A DNA stretch of 64,000 bases from JAAUTY01 sp964397305 (GTDB taxonomy: Bacteria; Cyanobacteriota; Cyanobacteriia; Cyanobacteriales; Spirulinaceae): contig CAYNIP010000007.1 of NCBI GenBank assembly GCA_964397305.1, forward strand, positions 84,610 through 148,609. The letters are read 5' to 3'. The notes under the pieces are model-generated. The model saw nothing but the letters and a program-made list of their open reading frames with translations, was not told the DNA's origin and ran no database searches. Positions 16,497 through 25,291 of this stretch are shown piece by piece (position 1 is the first letter of the stretch; each line of letters begins with the position of its first letter). Made by a program: the position numbers and the translations under genes.

Positions 16497-17888
16497 CTAT
16501 TCGTTCATCGTCTTATAAGTAGCCACTGCGGAGGGAGAAATACGATTCAAGTAGCGAAAGATCCAGTACTTCAACACCGTGTCTAAAATGACCGGAAACG
16601 TGGCGATGAAGAGAAAGTTAAAATCCCGGCTGGCCGGTAGACCGAAGTGGTGAGAAATTCCCTCTAAGATCACTTCCCAGCCGTGGGGAGAGTGGAATCC
16701 CACGAACATATCCGTAAAGAGAATGATCAGGAACGACTTAGCTGAGTCGCTCAAGCCATAGATGATCTCGTCGATAAACGACTTGACCACCGCGATCTCC
16801 TCCCGGCTAGTGAAAATGACCCAGCCGAAGGCTAGGAGCGAGAAGAGGTCTGCAAAGACATTGGCGATCGCCTCCAGGCCACGCCGCTGAAACGAGCCGG
16901 CAATCTCCATCGCTTTCTCCTGCAAACGCGCCGTCATTTCCGGCTCACTGAGACTGGGAGCTTGACCGAGCAGGGTCGAAAAGTGCAGGGTTTCCTCGTA
17001 GCGACGGAACTCCATCAGGGCCTCATCCTGAATATCCTGATTCAGAAAAAGCACCTCACTTTCCGAAGGGGGAAAATAGCGCTGCACTAGGGGCATCACC
17101 AAAAACGTCTTCGTTAACTGATGCGTTAACAGCGGCACAATGATCAACAGGAGCAGAAACTTGATGGAAATCGCCGTGCGATTGCGGGCTTGGCGAAACT
17201 TTTTCAGCACTTCCTGTTCCGAGGCCTCCGACTGGGGATCGATCTCCCGCCGTAGGCGCTGAAAGGTACTGAGAATCGAGCGGGGCACGACCCCCATTTT
17301 GCCAGAGACCGTTTCTGTGTTGACCGCTTTGCGGCTGGGGGGCGGCGCGTTCGCGAAGCGTCCCGGAGGGATGAGCCCCCGGTCCGAGGGCGGTGAGGCT
17401 AAGACCGCCCGTGACGCCTTGGGGACGAGGGGAGCGGTGGCAGGGCGGCCGTTTCCCGCTGTTTCTACGGGCACGAGGGAGCGAGAGGGCACGGACGGCG
17501 AGGTTTCATACCGGGCCACGACTTGATCGATGAACTGGAGCTTCTCAACAATGACCGCCGCGCGCTCCCGAACGTCCGTCTCGTAGTAGCTTGTATCAGG
17601 CTCCTGATAGCTGGGCAAATTTTCCGTCGCATCCACCAGGGAGCTGGCGGCGTTAAATTCCGAGAGCCGCAACCGGATAAACTTGAGGTTTTTCCTCACC
17701 TCCGTTTCACAGTAGACCGTCACTCGCTCACTGTGGGTACTGGTCGCTGCCTGGACCGCGTTGCCGTCGAAATATTCTTCCTCCAGGGCCCGAATCGCTA
17801 GAGCAGAGCGGTAGGCTTGATCAAGAGCACGCTCCGGCGTCTCAAAGTACCAGCGCCGGGCATTCCGCAACCATCGTTTTAACACCAT
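16497..17888 (-). CDS. pxcA: Proton extrusion protein PxcA (CemA/CotA homologue)
   Basis: PxcA is a cytoplasmic-membrane protein needed for light-induced proton extrusion and inorganic carbon or Na+ homeostasis. Chloroplast CemA is its homologue. The 463-aa sequence starts RWLRNARRWYFETPERALDQAYRSALAIRALEEEYF, the conserved cyanobacterial N-terminal domain. A proline-rich linker follows, then the CemA domain from about residue 230 (ISIKFLLLLIIVPLLTHQL, LFSLLAFGWVIFTSREE, FLIILFTDMFVGFHSPHGWE, FLFIATFPVILDTVLKYWIFRYLNR). The linker at about residues 172-183 contains IPPGRFANAPP, encoded by an inserted palindromic repeat shared with two other genes in this window. Confidence 0.92.
   Translation of the reverse strand: MVLKRWLRNARRWYFETPERALDQAYRSALAIRALEEEYFDGNAVQAATSTHSERVTVYCETEVRKNLKFIRLRLSEFNAASSLVDATENLPSYQEPDTSYYETDVRERAAVIVEKLQFIDQVVARYETSPSVPSRSLVPVETAGNGRPATAPLVPKASRAVLASPPSDRGLIPPGRFANAPPPSRKAVNTETVSGKMGVVPRSILSTFQRLRREIDPQSEASEQEVLKKFRQARNRTAISIKFLLLLIIVPLLTHQLTKTFLVMPLVQRYFPPSESEVLFLNQDIQDEALMEFRRYEETLHFSTLLGQAPSLSEPEMTARLQEKAMEIAGSFQRRGLEAIANVFADLFSLLAFGWVIFTSREEIAVVKSFIDEIIYGLSDSAKSFLIILFTDMFVGFHSPHGWEVILEGISHHFGLPASRDFNFLFIATFPVILDTVLKYWIFRYLNRISPSAVATYKTMNE
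17341..17374 (-). repeat. In-frame palindromic repeat inside pxcA
   Basis: The plus-strand block is GGCGGCGCGTTCGCGAAGCG followed by TCCCGGAGGGATGA, 34 bases identical to the block at 24445-24478 and closely matched at 43906-43938. Read in the pxcA frame it encodes LIPPGRFANAPP within a proline-rich linker that is not part of the conserved CemA domain. Confidence 0.85.
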
Positions 17889-17970
17889 AGCAATCCCGCG
17901 AACAGCGATTGGCAGCTAGGAGCCGGGAGCCACGAAGCTGTCGAAAATTTTAGTCTAATGCGATTCAGGG

Positions 17971-20061
17971 GTGTTTGACCGTATGACGCATTCAGAAAAA
18001 TTTGCCCCCTGCCTCTGGCTCCAGGGATCATCTCGCAGTGGCAAGACAACCCGCCTGATCCAGGAATTTTGCACCTGGTTAGGGACGGCGCGGCCCGCAC
18101 AACCGGGGCCGACGGCCTTGATCTTGGCGGCCAACGACGATACTCGCTGGGAGCTGGCCGACCGTTTAGCGACGGCGACCGGCGGGCGTTATCCTATCCT
18201 CGCGAAGACACCCCTCGGCTTCATTTCCGACGAGGTGAAGCTCTTTTTTCCGCTGCTGTTTGAGCAGTTGGGGCTCAAGGCCCAGTTTCCCCTGCGTCTG
18301 CGGCCGGAAATGGAGCAGGAACTGGCCCTAAACCTCTGGCAGGAGACCCTGGAGCAGGCGGAGTTAACGGGGATCATGGCCGATCGCTTCACGCGCGAGA
18401 CCCTGGACCTGCTGCAATTGGCGGGGGCGAGTGGCCTGCCCTCCGAGGACATCTCGATCCTGCTGGCCGAGGGCCTGGTGGGCGAAGACTGGCGCTATCA
18501 GGCTGAGCTGCATTCCCTGCGGGGGGCTTTGCTGGCTACTTGGCGGCAATGGAGCCTCGAGCGGGGGTTGCTCAGTTACGGCACGATCTACGAGATCTAC
18601 TGGCGCTATCTACTGCCCGCAGCGAGTTACCAGCATCACTTGACGCGGCGCTACCGGGCTATTTTTGCCGACGATGTGGATGACTATCCGGCGATCGCCC
18701 GGGATCTGTTCGAGCACCTGCTCGCCCAGGGTGTGCCGGGGGTCTTCACCTACAATCCCCACGGTCAAGTGCGATTGGGCCTCAATGCTGATCCCGATTA
18801 CCTGAGCGAGCTTCAGGCCCACGGTCGGGTGGAAACCCTGGTGCGGCCAGCCGGCCTCGCGCCGGAGCTGGGGGCGGCCTGGGTGAAGACGCTCACGGAG
18901 CCAGAACCCGTGGTGATGCCCGCGACGGTGCGATCGCTCCAAACCATTTCCCGGGCCGAGTTGTTGCGCCAGACGGCGGAACGCATCAGCCAGGCGATCC
19001 GCCAAGGCGAGGCCAAGCCGGGGGAGATCGCGATCATTGCCCCCGGCCTCGATGCCATCGGCCGCTACAGCTTGATCGAGATCCTGACCCAACGGGATAT
19101 TCCCGTGGAGCCCCTGAACGAGCAGCGGCCCCTGATCAGCTCGCCCCTAGTGCGGGCCCTGCTGACCCTGCTGGCCCTGGTCTTTCCCGGCCTGGGGGCC
19201 CTGGCGGAGCGCAATACCGTGGCGGAATTGCTGGTGGTACTGAGTCGCCGGCAGGAGTGGGGAGACAGCGAGATCGACCCGGTGCGGGCCGGTTTGCTGG
19301 CGGATTATTGCTATGTTTTGGACACCAACCGCCCGCGCTTGTTGGGGGGGACGCACTACCCCCGCTGGGATCGGCTCGGCCACCGGGCGATGAATGCTTA
19401 CGAGGTGATCCGTCGCTGGGTGACGACGGAGCAGGAGCGCCCGGGTCAGCGGGCCTTGGCCCTGCTGGATCGCGCCCAAGAGCAATTTTTCACTCTGGGG
19501 AGCCCGCTGCCCTTTGACCAACTGGCGGCCCTGCGGGGGCTAGTGGAGACGGCGGAGCATTTTTGGGAGGTGGAGCGGCGCTTGCAGCAACACACGGCGG
19601 TGGTGCGATCGCCGACTGCCAGCGTGGCCCAGTTCATCCAGCTCCTGCGGCGGGGCACGATCACAGCCAACGCCTATCCGGCTCGTCCCCTCGGTCGGGC
19701 CCCGAACCAAGCCGTGCTGTTGGCGACGATTTATCAGTACCGCTCCCTGCGTCGGCGTCACCGTTGGCAGGTGTGGCTGGATGTGGGCTCACGGCTCTGG
19801 GAGGAGGGAGGGGCGGCCTCGCTGTTCGCCGCGCCCTTGTTTCTGCGGCGGCGGTCGGGGTTGGCGTGGCGGCCGGAGGATGAGTTGGCGGCGAATCGCG
19901 ATCGCCTCGAGCGGGTCCTCTGGGATCTGCTGGCTCGGGTGGAGGAGCGTCTGGACCTCTGCCACAGCGATCTCGCCGTCAGCGGCGCCGAGCAGGCGGG
20001 GCCCCTCTTGCCGCTAGTCTATAGCAGCGAACCCCTGGTGATGGAGACGGCAGGCCGTTAA
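17971..20061 (+). CDS. P-loop superfamily I helicase-like protein (RecB/UvrD-related), cyanobacterial conserved
   Basis: The 696-aa protein has Walker A GSSRSGKTTRLI at about residues 18-30 and an acidic motif II-like AIFADDVDDYPAIARDLFEHL at about 228-248. A RecB/UvrD-like helical arrangement follows, including EIAIIAPGLDAIGRYSLIEILTQRDIPVEPLNEQRPL, which resembles the UvrD/RecB motif IV-V region where hypothetical strands and substitutions are common. The DDVDDY segment deviates from the usual DE(A/F)QD motif, so helicase activity is uncertain. GTG 17971 or ATG 17983 (MTHSEKF) could be the start. It may belong to a unit with the XRE regulator and holB downstream. Confidence 0.6.
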   Translation: MFDRMTHSEKFAPCLWLQGSSRSGKTTRLIQEFCTWLGTARPAQPGPTALILAANDDTRWELADRLATATGGRYPILAKTPLGFISDEVKLFFPLLFEQLGLKAQFPLRLRPEMEQELALNLWQETLEQAELTGIMADRFTRETLDLLQLAGASGLPSEDISILLAEGLVGEDWRYQAELHSLRGALLATWRQWSLERGLLSYGTIYEIYWRYLLPAASYQHHLTRRYRAIFADDVDDYPAIARDLFEHLLAQGVPGVFTYNPHGQVRLGLNADPDYLSELQAHGRVETLVRPAGLAPELGAAWVKTLTEPEPVVMPATVRSLQTISRAELLRQTAERISQAIRQGEAKPGEIAIIAPGLDAIGRYSLIEILTQRDIPVEPLNEQRPLISSPLVRALLTLLALVFPGLGALAERNTVAELLVVLSRRQEWGDSEIDPVRAGLLADYCYVLDTNRPRLLGGTHYPRWDRLGHRAMNAYEVIRRWVTTEQERPGQRALALLDRAQEQFFTLGSPLPFDQLAALRGLVETAEHFWEVERRLQQHTAVVRSPTASVAQFIQLLRRGTITANAYPARPLGRAPNQAVLLATIYQYRSLRRRHRWQVWLDVGSRLWEEGGAASLFAAPLFLRRRSGLAWRPEDELAANRDRLERVLWDLLARVEERLDLCHSDLAVSGAEQAGPLLPLVYSSEPLVMETAGR

Positions 20062-20178
20062 GTGGGGGGCGAGCAACCGTACTCTAGCGATTCCCTGAGG
20101 TTCGCGGCATAGTGAATTGGAAGTGAATTGAGAGTTTGTTCAACGTTCGCGCAATCTGGCAGCCCAGGAGAAAACACT

Positions 20179-20541
20179 GTGACCATCACCTTTGGCGAGT
20201 TGATTCGCAGCACTCGTACCCAGAGAGACTATAGCCAGCGCCAGTTAGCGAAGCTCATCTGTATGGACTTCACCTACCTCTCGAAGCTGGAGAACAACCG
20301 CGCCGACTACCCCCCCAAGGAGGATGTGATCCGAGCCCTGGCCCGGGAGCTGCACCTCGACGCCGAGGAGCTGATCTTTCTTTCGGGTCGCGTGCCCCGC
20401 TCCAATGAGGATCTGCTGCGGCAGCATTACAAAATGATGCCCACCCTATTCCGCCGCCTCCGGGAGGACCCTACCTTTGCGGGCCAAATCCTGACCCTCG
20501 CGGCGGCGGCGGTAGAGGCCGCCCCCAACTCTTGTGAGTGA
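20179..20541 (+). CDS. XRE-family HTH transcriptional regulator
   Basis: The 120-aa protein consists of an XRE/Cro helix-turn-helix (residues 4-66: FGELIRSTRTQRDYSQRQLAKLICMDFTYLSKLENNR) and a short tail (SGRVPRSNEDLLRQHYKMMPTLFRRLRED). The DFTYLSKLEN recognition helix and the 'GRVP' extension resemble ImmR-type regulators of mobile elements, but no ImmA peptidase is adjacent. GTG 20179 is chosen because AGGAG sits 8 nt upstream. The in-frame TTG at 20128 lacks a ribosome site. The gene overlaps the holB start by 8 bp. Confidence 0.82.
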   Translation: MTITFGELIRSTRTQRDYSQRQLAKLICMDFTYLSKLENNRADYPPKEDVIRALARELHLDAEELIFLSGRVPRSNEDLLRQHYKMMPTLFRRLREDPTFAGQILTLAAAAVEAAPNSCE

Positions 20542-21511
20542 GACCCTAGACCCCTTTGTGAACCTGGTGGGCCAAGACCAGGCTGTGGCCCTGCTCCGAG
20601 CGGCGATCGCCCAAGATCGCTTGGCCCCCGCCTACCTGGTGCTCGGCCCGGAGGGGGTCGGCCGGGGGCGGCTGGCCCTGGGCTTTAGTGAACTGATCCT
20701 GCGGCAGGGCAGCCCGCCGGAGCGTTGGCCGGCCCTCGCTCGGTCGGTGCGGGCCCGCAACCACCCCGATCTGCTCTGGGTGGAGCCGACCTATACCCAC
20801 AAGGGGGAACTGCTTACCGTCTCCGAGGCCGAGGCCCAAGGCCTCCAGCGGCGCAGTTTGCCCCAGATTCGCATCGAACAGGTGCGGGCGATCGCCAAGT
20901 TTCTCGCCCGCCCGCCCCTGCTGGCCGACCGCGCGGTGGTCGTGGTGGCCAGCGCTGAGCAGATGGCCGAGGCTCCAGCCAATGCCCTCCTCAAGACCCT
21001 GGAGGAACCGGGGCGCGCGACCCTGATCTTGATTGCCCCCGGCCCTGAGGCCCTCCTGCCCACGCTGGTTTCCCGCTGCCAGCGCCTGCCCTGTCGGCGG
21101 CTGAGCCGTGCAGAACTCACCCAGGTCTTAACCCGGCTGGGGCGGGATGATCTCCTCCAAGATCCCACCCTCCTGGCCTGGGCCCAGGGGAGCCCCGGCG
21201 CAGTGCTGACCGGAGCGGCCCAGGGGGCGGCGATCGCCCCGGAACTGCGGCAAGCCCTCTTAACACCGCCCCGAGACCCCCTCGAGGCCCTCAACCTCGC
21301 CAAGCAAGTGGAGCAAAGCCTCGATGTCGCGGCCCAGGTGTGGCTGTTGGACTATTTGCAGCCTCATTACTGGCAGGACTATCGCACTCAGGGCTGGCGA
21401 CAATTGCCCTTGCCGCTCCTGGACCAGGCCCGCCAACACCTGCTGCACTATGTCCAGCCCCGCCTTGTTTGGGAATGCCTGCTACTGGCCCTAGGGGAAA
21501 TCCGCCTCTGA
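20534..21511 (+). CDS. holB: DNA polymerase III delta' subunit
   Basis: Delta' is the clamp-loader stator that, with DnaX and delta, places the beta clamp on DNA. The 325-aa protein begins DPFVNLVGQDQAVALLRAAIAQDRLAPAYLVLGPEGVGRGRLALGF. This has the RFC-like AAA+ fold with a degenerate P-loop (GPEGVGRGR), as expected for delta'. IRIEQVRAIAKFLARPP, NALLKTLEEPGRATLILI and LLPTLVSRCQRLPCRRLS (sensor 1 / SRC arginine finger) are diagnostic. The GTG start overlaps the preceding regulator's stop. The C-terminal domain is short, as usual in cyanobacteria. Confidence 0.9.
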   Translation: MSETLDPFVNLVGQDQAVALLRAAIAQDRLAPAYLVLGPEGVGRGRLALGFSELILRQGSPPERWPALARSVRARNHPDLLWVEPTYTHKGELLTVSEAEAQGLQRRSLPQIRIEQVRAIAKFLARPPLLADRAVVVVASAEQMAEAPANALLKTLEEPGRATLILIAPGPEALLPTLVSRCQRLPCRRLSRAELTQVLTRLGRDDLLQDPTLLAWAQGSPGAVLTGAAQGAAIAPELRQALLTPPRDPLEALNLAKQVEQSLDVAAQVWLLDYLQPHYWQDYRTQGWRQLPLPLLDQARQHLLHYVQPRLVWECLLLALGEIRL

Positions 21512-21568
21512 GGAGAAAACCTAGTACTCGGCCGCGGAAAAAAGGCTACGATTCCAGCCAAGCTCTCG

Positions 21569-21625
21569 GTTGAGTTGGGTTATCTCCTGCGGAGACGCTA
21601 CGCGAACGTCCCTCAACCCAACCTA
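21569..21625. repeat. Small inverted-repeat element in the holB-ATP-grasp gap
   Basis: GTTGAGTTGGGTT...CCTCAACCCAACC forms terminal inverted repeats around TATCTCCTGCGGAGACGCTA-CGCGAACGTCCC. The core is an inverted relative of the palindromic repeat found in frame in three genes (CGTTCGCG(T/A)AGCG...). The rest of 21512-21939 holds no gene I can support. Confidence 0.7.
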
Positions 21626-21939
21626 CCCGCTCGCAATTTACGCCGTCGTCTAGTAGTTCCAGACCCTCAATGCACTCGATTCAGATGTCGCGCAGCGAAG
21701 CAACCCTTGCTTCGGTCGGGGCTTGGGGACGCGGGCGCGGGCGCTCGGTCGTTGCCACCCCAGATCCTGGAGAACCCCACAGACTTTCCTAATCCAGAGG
21801 TCGATCCCAACAATAACGTGCTCATGGCTATCTCGAACCCGTCCTGAATGAATTGAGCCAAAGGTAGCCGTGGCTACAGTACGCCGCCGCCCCTTCGGAC
21901 AAATTTGGGGACAATGTTCAGCCGGGACTAGAAGGCGCT

Positions 21940-23382
21940 GTGCAATTCGATATTTATGATCCAGGCGTACCGCAGTTCTTTGATGAGCTATTTGCCGCCG
22001 CCGGCCAGCCCCGGCCGGCGGCGGCCGCCCTCGTCGAAGGGTTGCGCCACCTCAAGCCCGAGGACTTGCGGAAGCATCACGACACGGCTCAGGTCGCGAT
22101 GTTCAAGCTCGGCGTCACCTTCAACGTCTACAACGATAATCAGGGCGTGGAGCGGGTGTTTCCCTTTGACATCATTCCCCGGATCATCGCCGCCCAAGAG
22201 TGGCAACAGCTCGATCAGGGCCTCAAGCAGCGGATCGCGGCCCTGAACCACTTCATTAACGATGTCTACGGCGAGCAGCGCATCCTTCAGGATGGCAAAG
22301 TGCCTCTAGAGATTATCCATTCTGCCCCCGGCTTTCTCAAGCCCTGTCTGGGCCTCCAGCCGCCGCGCGGTGTCTGGTGTCACATCACGGGGACCGATCT
22401 GGTGCGCGATCGCGATGGTTCCTGGTATGTCCTGGAAGACAATATGCGCGTCCCCTCGGGCGTCTCCTACATGCTCGAAAACCGCCGCGTTATGAAGAGC
22501 ACCTTCCCGCAAATTTTACAAACTCTGCCGATCCAGCCTGTGGATGACTACCCTAGCCACTTGCTGGAAACCTTGCTTAGCCTCGCACCACCCCACTTGG
22601 TGAGCCCAACCGTGGTGGTGATGACCCCCGGCATCTTCAACTCCGCCTATTTTGAGCACTCCTTCCTGGCCCAGCAGATGGGAGTCGAGCTGGTCGAAGG
22701 GCGGGACTTGGTGGTATCCGACGGCTACCTGCAAATGCGGACCACCAAGGGTCTGCGCCGGGTCGATGTCGTTTACCGCCGCATTGACGATGACTTCCTG
22801 GACCCCCAGGCCTTTCGCCCCGATTCACTCCTAGGGGTTCCGGGACTCCTCGAGGTCTTCCGGGCCGGGCGGGTGGCCCTGGCCAATGCCCCGGGCACGG
22901 GGGTAGCCGATGACAAGGTGATCTATGCCTATGTGCCGACGATGATCCGCTACTACCTGGGCGAGGAACCGCTGCTCAACAATGTGCCGACCTACCTCTG
23001 CTGGCAGGATAGCGATCGCCAGTACGTACTCGATCACCTCGAGGAATTGGTCGTCAAGTCCGCCAACGAGGCCGGGGGCTACGGGATGCTGATCGGTCCC
23101 GCCTCCAGCCCGTCGGAGCGGGTCGAGTTTGCCGAGAAAATTCAGGCCAATCCTCGCAACTACATCGCCCAGCCCACCCTCTGCCTCTCGCGCGTTCCCA
23201 CCCTCGTCGATGGGCAGATCGAAGGCCGCCATGTGGATCTCCGTCCCTACATCCTGCATCGCGGCGATGAGGTCTATGTCCATCCCGGCGGTCTGACCCG
23301 CGTCGCCCTGCGGCGCGGCTCCCTCGTGGTCAACTCCTCCCAAGGCGGTGGCAGCAAAGATACCTGGGTGTTGTCGAGTTAG
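21940..23382 (+). CDS. Circularly permuted ATP-grasp type 2 protein (DUF404/DUF407)
   Basis: The 480-aa protein belongs to the circularly permuted ATP-grasp family. Its marks are FFDELFAAAGQPRPAAAALVEGL, HHDTAQVAMFKLGVTFNVYND, FPFDIIPRII, WQQLDQGLKQRIAALNHFINDVYGEQ, GTDLVRDRDGSWYVLEDNMRVPSGVSYMLENR and LVVKSANEAGGYGMLIGP. Family members are predicted to ligate amino acids or peptides and usually sit with an alpha-E (DUF403) gene and a transglutaminase-like gene. Neither is adjacent here, since the next gene is on the opposite strand. GTG 21940 is the start. The reaction is unknown. Confidence 0.85.
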   Translation: MQFDIYDPGVPQFFDELFAAAGQPRPAAAALVEGLRHLKPEDLRKHHDTAQVAMFKLGVTFNVYNDNQGVERVFPFDIIPRIIAAQEWQQLDQGLKQRIAALNHFINDVYGEQRILQDGKVPLEIIHSAPGFLKPCLGLQPPRGVWCHITGTDLVRDRDGSWYVLEDNMRVPSGVSYMLENRRVMKSTFPQILQTLPIQPVDDYPSHLLETLLSLAPPHLVSPTVVVMTPGIFNSAYFEHSFLAQQMGVELVEGRDLVVSDGYLQMRTTKGLRRVDVVYRRIDDDFLDPQAFRPDSLLGVPGLLEVFRAGRVALANAPGTGVADDKVIYAYVPTMIRYYLGEEPLLNNVPTYLCWQDSDRQYVLDHLEELVVKSANEAGGYGMLIGPASSPSERVEFAEKIQANPRNYIAQPTLCLSRVPTLVDGQIEGRHVDLRPYILHRGDEVYVHPGGLTRVALRRGSLVVNSSQGGGSKDTWVLSS

Positions 23383-23417
23383 CGCGTGAGGCTGGGGAAA
23401 AATTGCCGCCCCCACCC

Positions 23418-25118
23418 CTACTTCCGGCGGTAGCGGCTTTCTTGCACCGCATTGCCAAAGCCCTGGAGCACGCCCCGCCCGATCAGGCCAATCGCCTTGC
23501 CGATTACCTGGGTCAACACATAGACCACCCCGCGCCCGAGCCAGGCAATCAGGGCGCGGAGGCGGGGCGCGAGGGCATCGCGGGTTTCCCAGGCGATGGT
23601 CACAAGCCAGCGCAATCCCTGCAATTCCTGCAACTCTTGCAGGCGCGGGGCTGTGATCGTGGTCAGCCGGACTTGCCCTCCTTGCAGAACCAGGAGGCGA
23701 TACCGGCTCTCAAAGATTGCCCGGGGCTCGCTGAAGTAGTAACTTTGGCGCGCGTGCCAGGAGAGGTCGTTGCGGAAGCGGGCAATCTCCCGGGAGGAGC
23801 GGTAGCGGGGGTCGTAGAGGGCGTACTTGAGGCTCTCGACTTCGGCAAATTGGTTGAGTAAGAACTGCATGACCGCCCTAGCGACTTGCAGGGTGAGATT
23901 GGCCACCAGCATCTCAGCCCGGGCTTGGGCTTCCGGGGCCTCGGGACGGTAGGGCACATGGTCAATGACCAGGGGCTCATCGTAGAGCAAGTAGGCGAGC
24001 AACTCTGGCAGGAGGGGAATCGTGCTTAAGGCCGTGGCATCGACCCCGGGGAAGGCCGCCAGGAGCGTGTCCGTGAGGGGTGGTCCGTCCGTCAGGGGGG
24101 TGTAGTACTTGCTGGCAAAGGTGAGGACCGTTGCCTGCCAGAGTTCGCGGCGGATCAGGGGCAGGCGATCGCGCAACTCCGCGACCGTCACCTCGAGGAA
24201 CTGCAACTCGGCCAGGAGTTTCTCCAGCTCCCGCAAGGTTAGATAGAGCAACTCTTGGCGCTGGGCCGGTCGCAAGATGTCCAGTTCGAGGGGGAAGCTG
24301 GTTTGGTTGTGGCTGCCCTGCTGGAGGCGATCGCGGATCACCTCCAGGCAAGTGCGCGATCGCCCGGGCAAATTCTGGGGCTGACTCACCAGAGCCGTGG
24401 TCGGATCAGGCCCAGCTAGGGGGTTGGCGATCTCCGGGGGCGCGGGCGGCGCGTTCGCGAAGCGTCCCGGAGGGATGATCGCCACCTCGACCGGCAAAAG
24501 CTGTTGCACCAGCCAGCGAGCCACCTGCAACTCCCGCTGGCGGCCGCGCCAGAAGAACCAGCTCCAATTGGTGAGAGACCCCCGGGCGAGGATGACCAAA
24601 ATCTGGGCTAGCTCTTGGTCGATCTGTTGCAGGCCCGAGCGGCGCAGGGTGAGCAGCCAGGTGGGAGCGCTCTCAAGATCCGGCCCAGGGGCCAGGGCGG
24701 CCGGCTCCGGCCAGGCCGATTCTCCGGCCAGCAGTTGCTCGAGGGCGGCTAGCAGGTTCGGGATCGAGGTTCCCTTGGGGCGGTAGCCCGCCAGGCCCAG
24801 GGCCCGCAGCTTGGCGATCGCCCGAAGGTCGTCGCTCCCCGTGAGCAGCAGGATGGGCAGGGCTGGATAAAGCTGGCCCAGGGTTTGACTAAGGCTCCAG
24901 GGCTCGACCCCGGGCTGGGACAGCCCTAGAGGGTCCAAGACCAGAACTTGGGGAACTGGCCCAGTCTCCTGCAAGCTCGCCAAGCAGCGGAGTAGCTCGG
25001 CACAGCTCACGGCCGCGACGACTTGCCAAGCGGATTGGGTCTGCAAGGCCGCCGTCAGTCCTAGGCGAAAAATAGGATCATCATCAGCGACCACCAGGCG
25101 GGGGGGATGTTCGCTCAC
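23418..25118 (-). CDS. Response-regulator-like protein with DUF3685 domain
   Basis: The protein (566 aa from GTG 25118) starts with a receiver-like domain: PPRLVVADDDPIFRLGLTAAL, with the phosphoacceptor position in VLVLDPLGLSQPG and the T/K pair in ILLLTGSDD...GYRPKG. A long cyanobacterial DUF3685 region follows (about 230-540) and ends in a hydrophobic segment WLGRGVVYVLTQVIGKAIGLIGRGVL. Function is unknown. Residues at about 212-223 (IIPPGRFANAPP) come from the in-frame palindromic repeat. TTG 25172 would also be in frame, but a TACAAT -10 box at 25186-25181 places the transcript start close to it, which favours 25118. Confidence 0.72.
   Translation of the reverse strand: MSEHPPRLVVADDDPIFRLGLTAALQTQSAWQVVAAVSCAELLRCLASLQETGPVPQVLVLDPLGLSQPGVEPWSLSQTLGQLYPALPILLLTGSDDLRAIAKLRALGLAGYRPKGTSIPNLLAALEQLLAGESAWPEPAALAPGPDLESAPTWLLTLRRSGLQQIDQELAQILVILARGSLTNWSWFFWRGRQRELQVARWLVQQLLPVEVAIIPPGRFANAPPAPPEIANPLAGPDPTTALVSQPQNLPGRSRTCLEVIRDRLQQGSHNQTSFPLELDILRPAQRQELLYLTLRELEKLLAELQFLEVTVAELRDRLPLIRRELWQATVLTFASKYYTPLTDGPPLTDTLLAAFPGVDATALSTIPLLPELLAYLLYDEPLVIDHVPYRPEAPEAQARAEMLVANLTLQVARAVMQFLLNQFAEVESLKYALYDPRYRSSREIARFRNDLSWHARQSYYFSEPRAIFESRYRLLVLQGGQVRLTTITAPRLQELQELQGLRWLVTIAWETRDALAPRLRALIAWLGRGVVYVLTQVIGKAIGLIGRGVLQGFGNAVQESRYRRK
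24445..24478 (-). repeat. In-frame palindromic repeat inside the REC-DUF3685 gene
   Basis: These 34 bases are identical to 17341-17374 in pxcA, and lie in the same strand relation and reading frame. They encode IIPPGRFANAPP between the receiver-like and DUF3685 regions. Confidence 0.85.
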
Positions 25119-25180
25119 CAGAGTTCTGCAATGGGACGTTCCTGATCCGGTGACGGCGGGCGACCCGGCCAATTCACCCC

Positions 25181-25186
25181 ATTGTA
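25181..25186 (-). promoter_or_regulatory. -10 box TACAAT for the REC-DUF3685 gene
   Basis: The minus strand reads GGTACAATGGGG, ending about 63 nt before GTG 25118. It is the same extended -10 type seen before several other genes in the window. Confidence 0.45.
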
Positions 25187-25291
25187 CCGACAGAGACTAC
25201 AACGCGACGCCAGGCAACCGTGCGAAAATGGCGGCACCGCCACCGCCGTCCTTCCTCGGCGCGGCTTGTGAATCAGTCAAGGAGTGACGTT

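Noticed and set aside
17971..20541. Defence island (helicase plus XRE regulator)
   Set aside because: The genes adjoin holB and look chromosomal, with normal composition and HIP1 sites. No nuclease or other defence partner is present.
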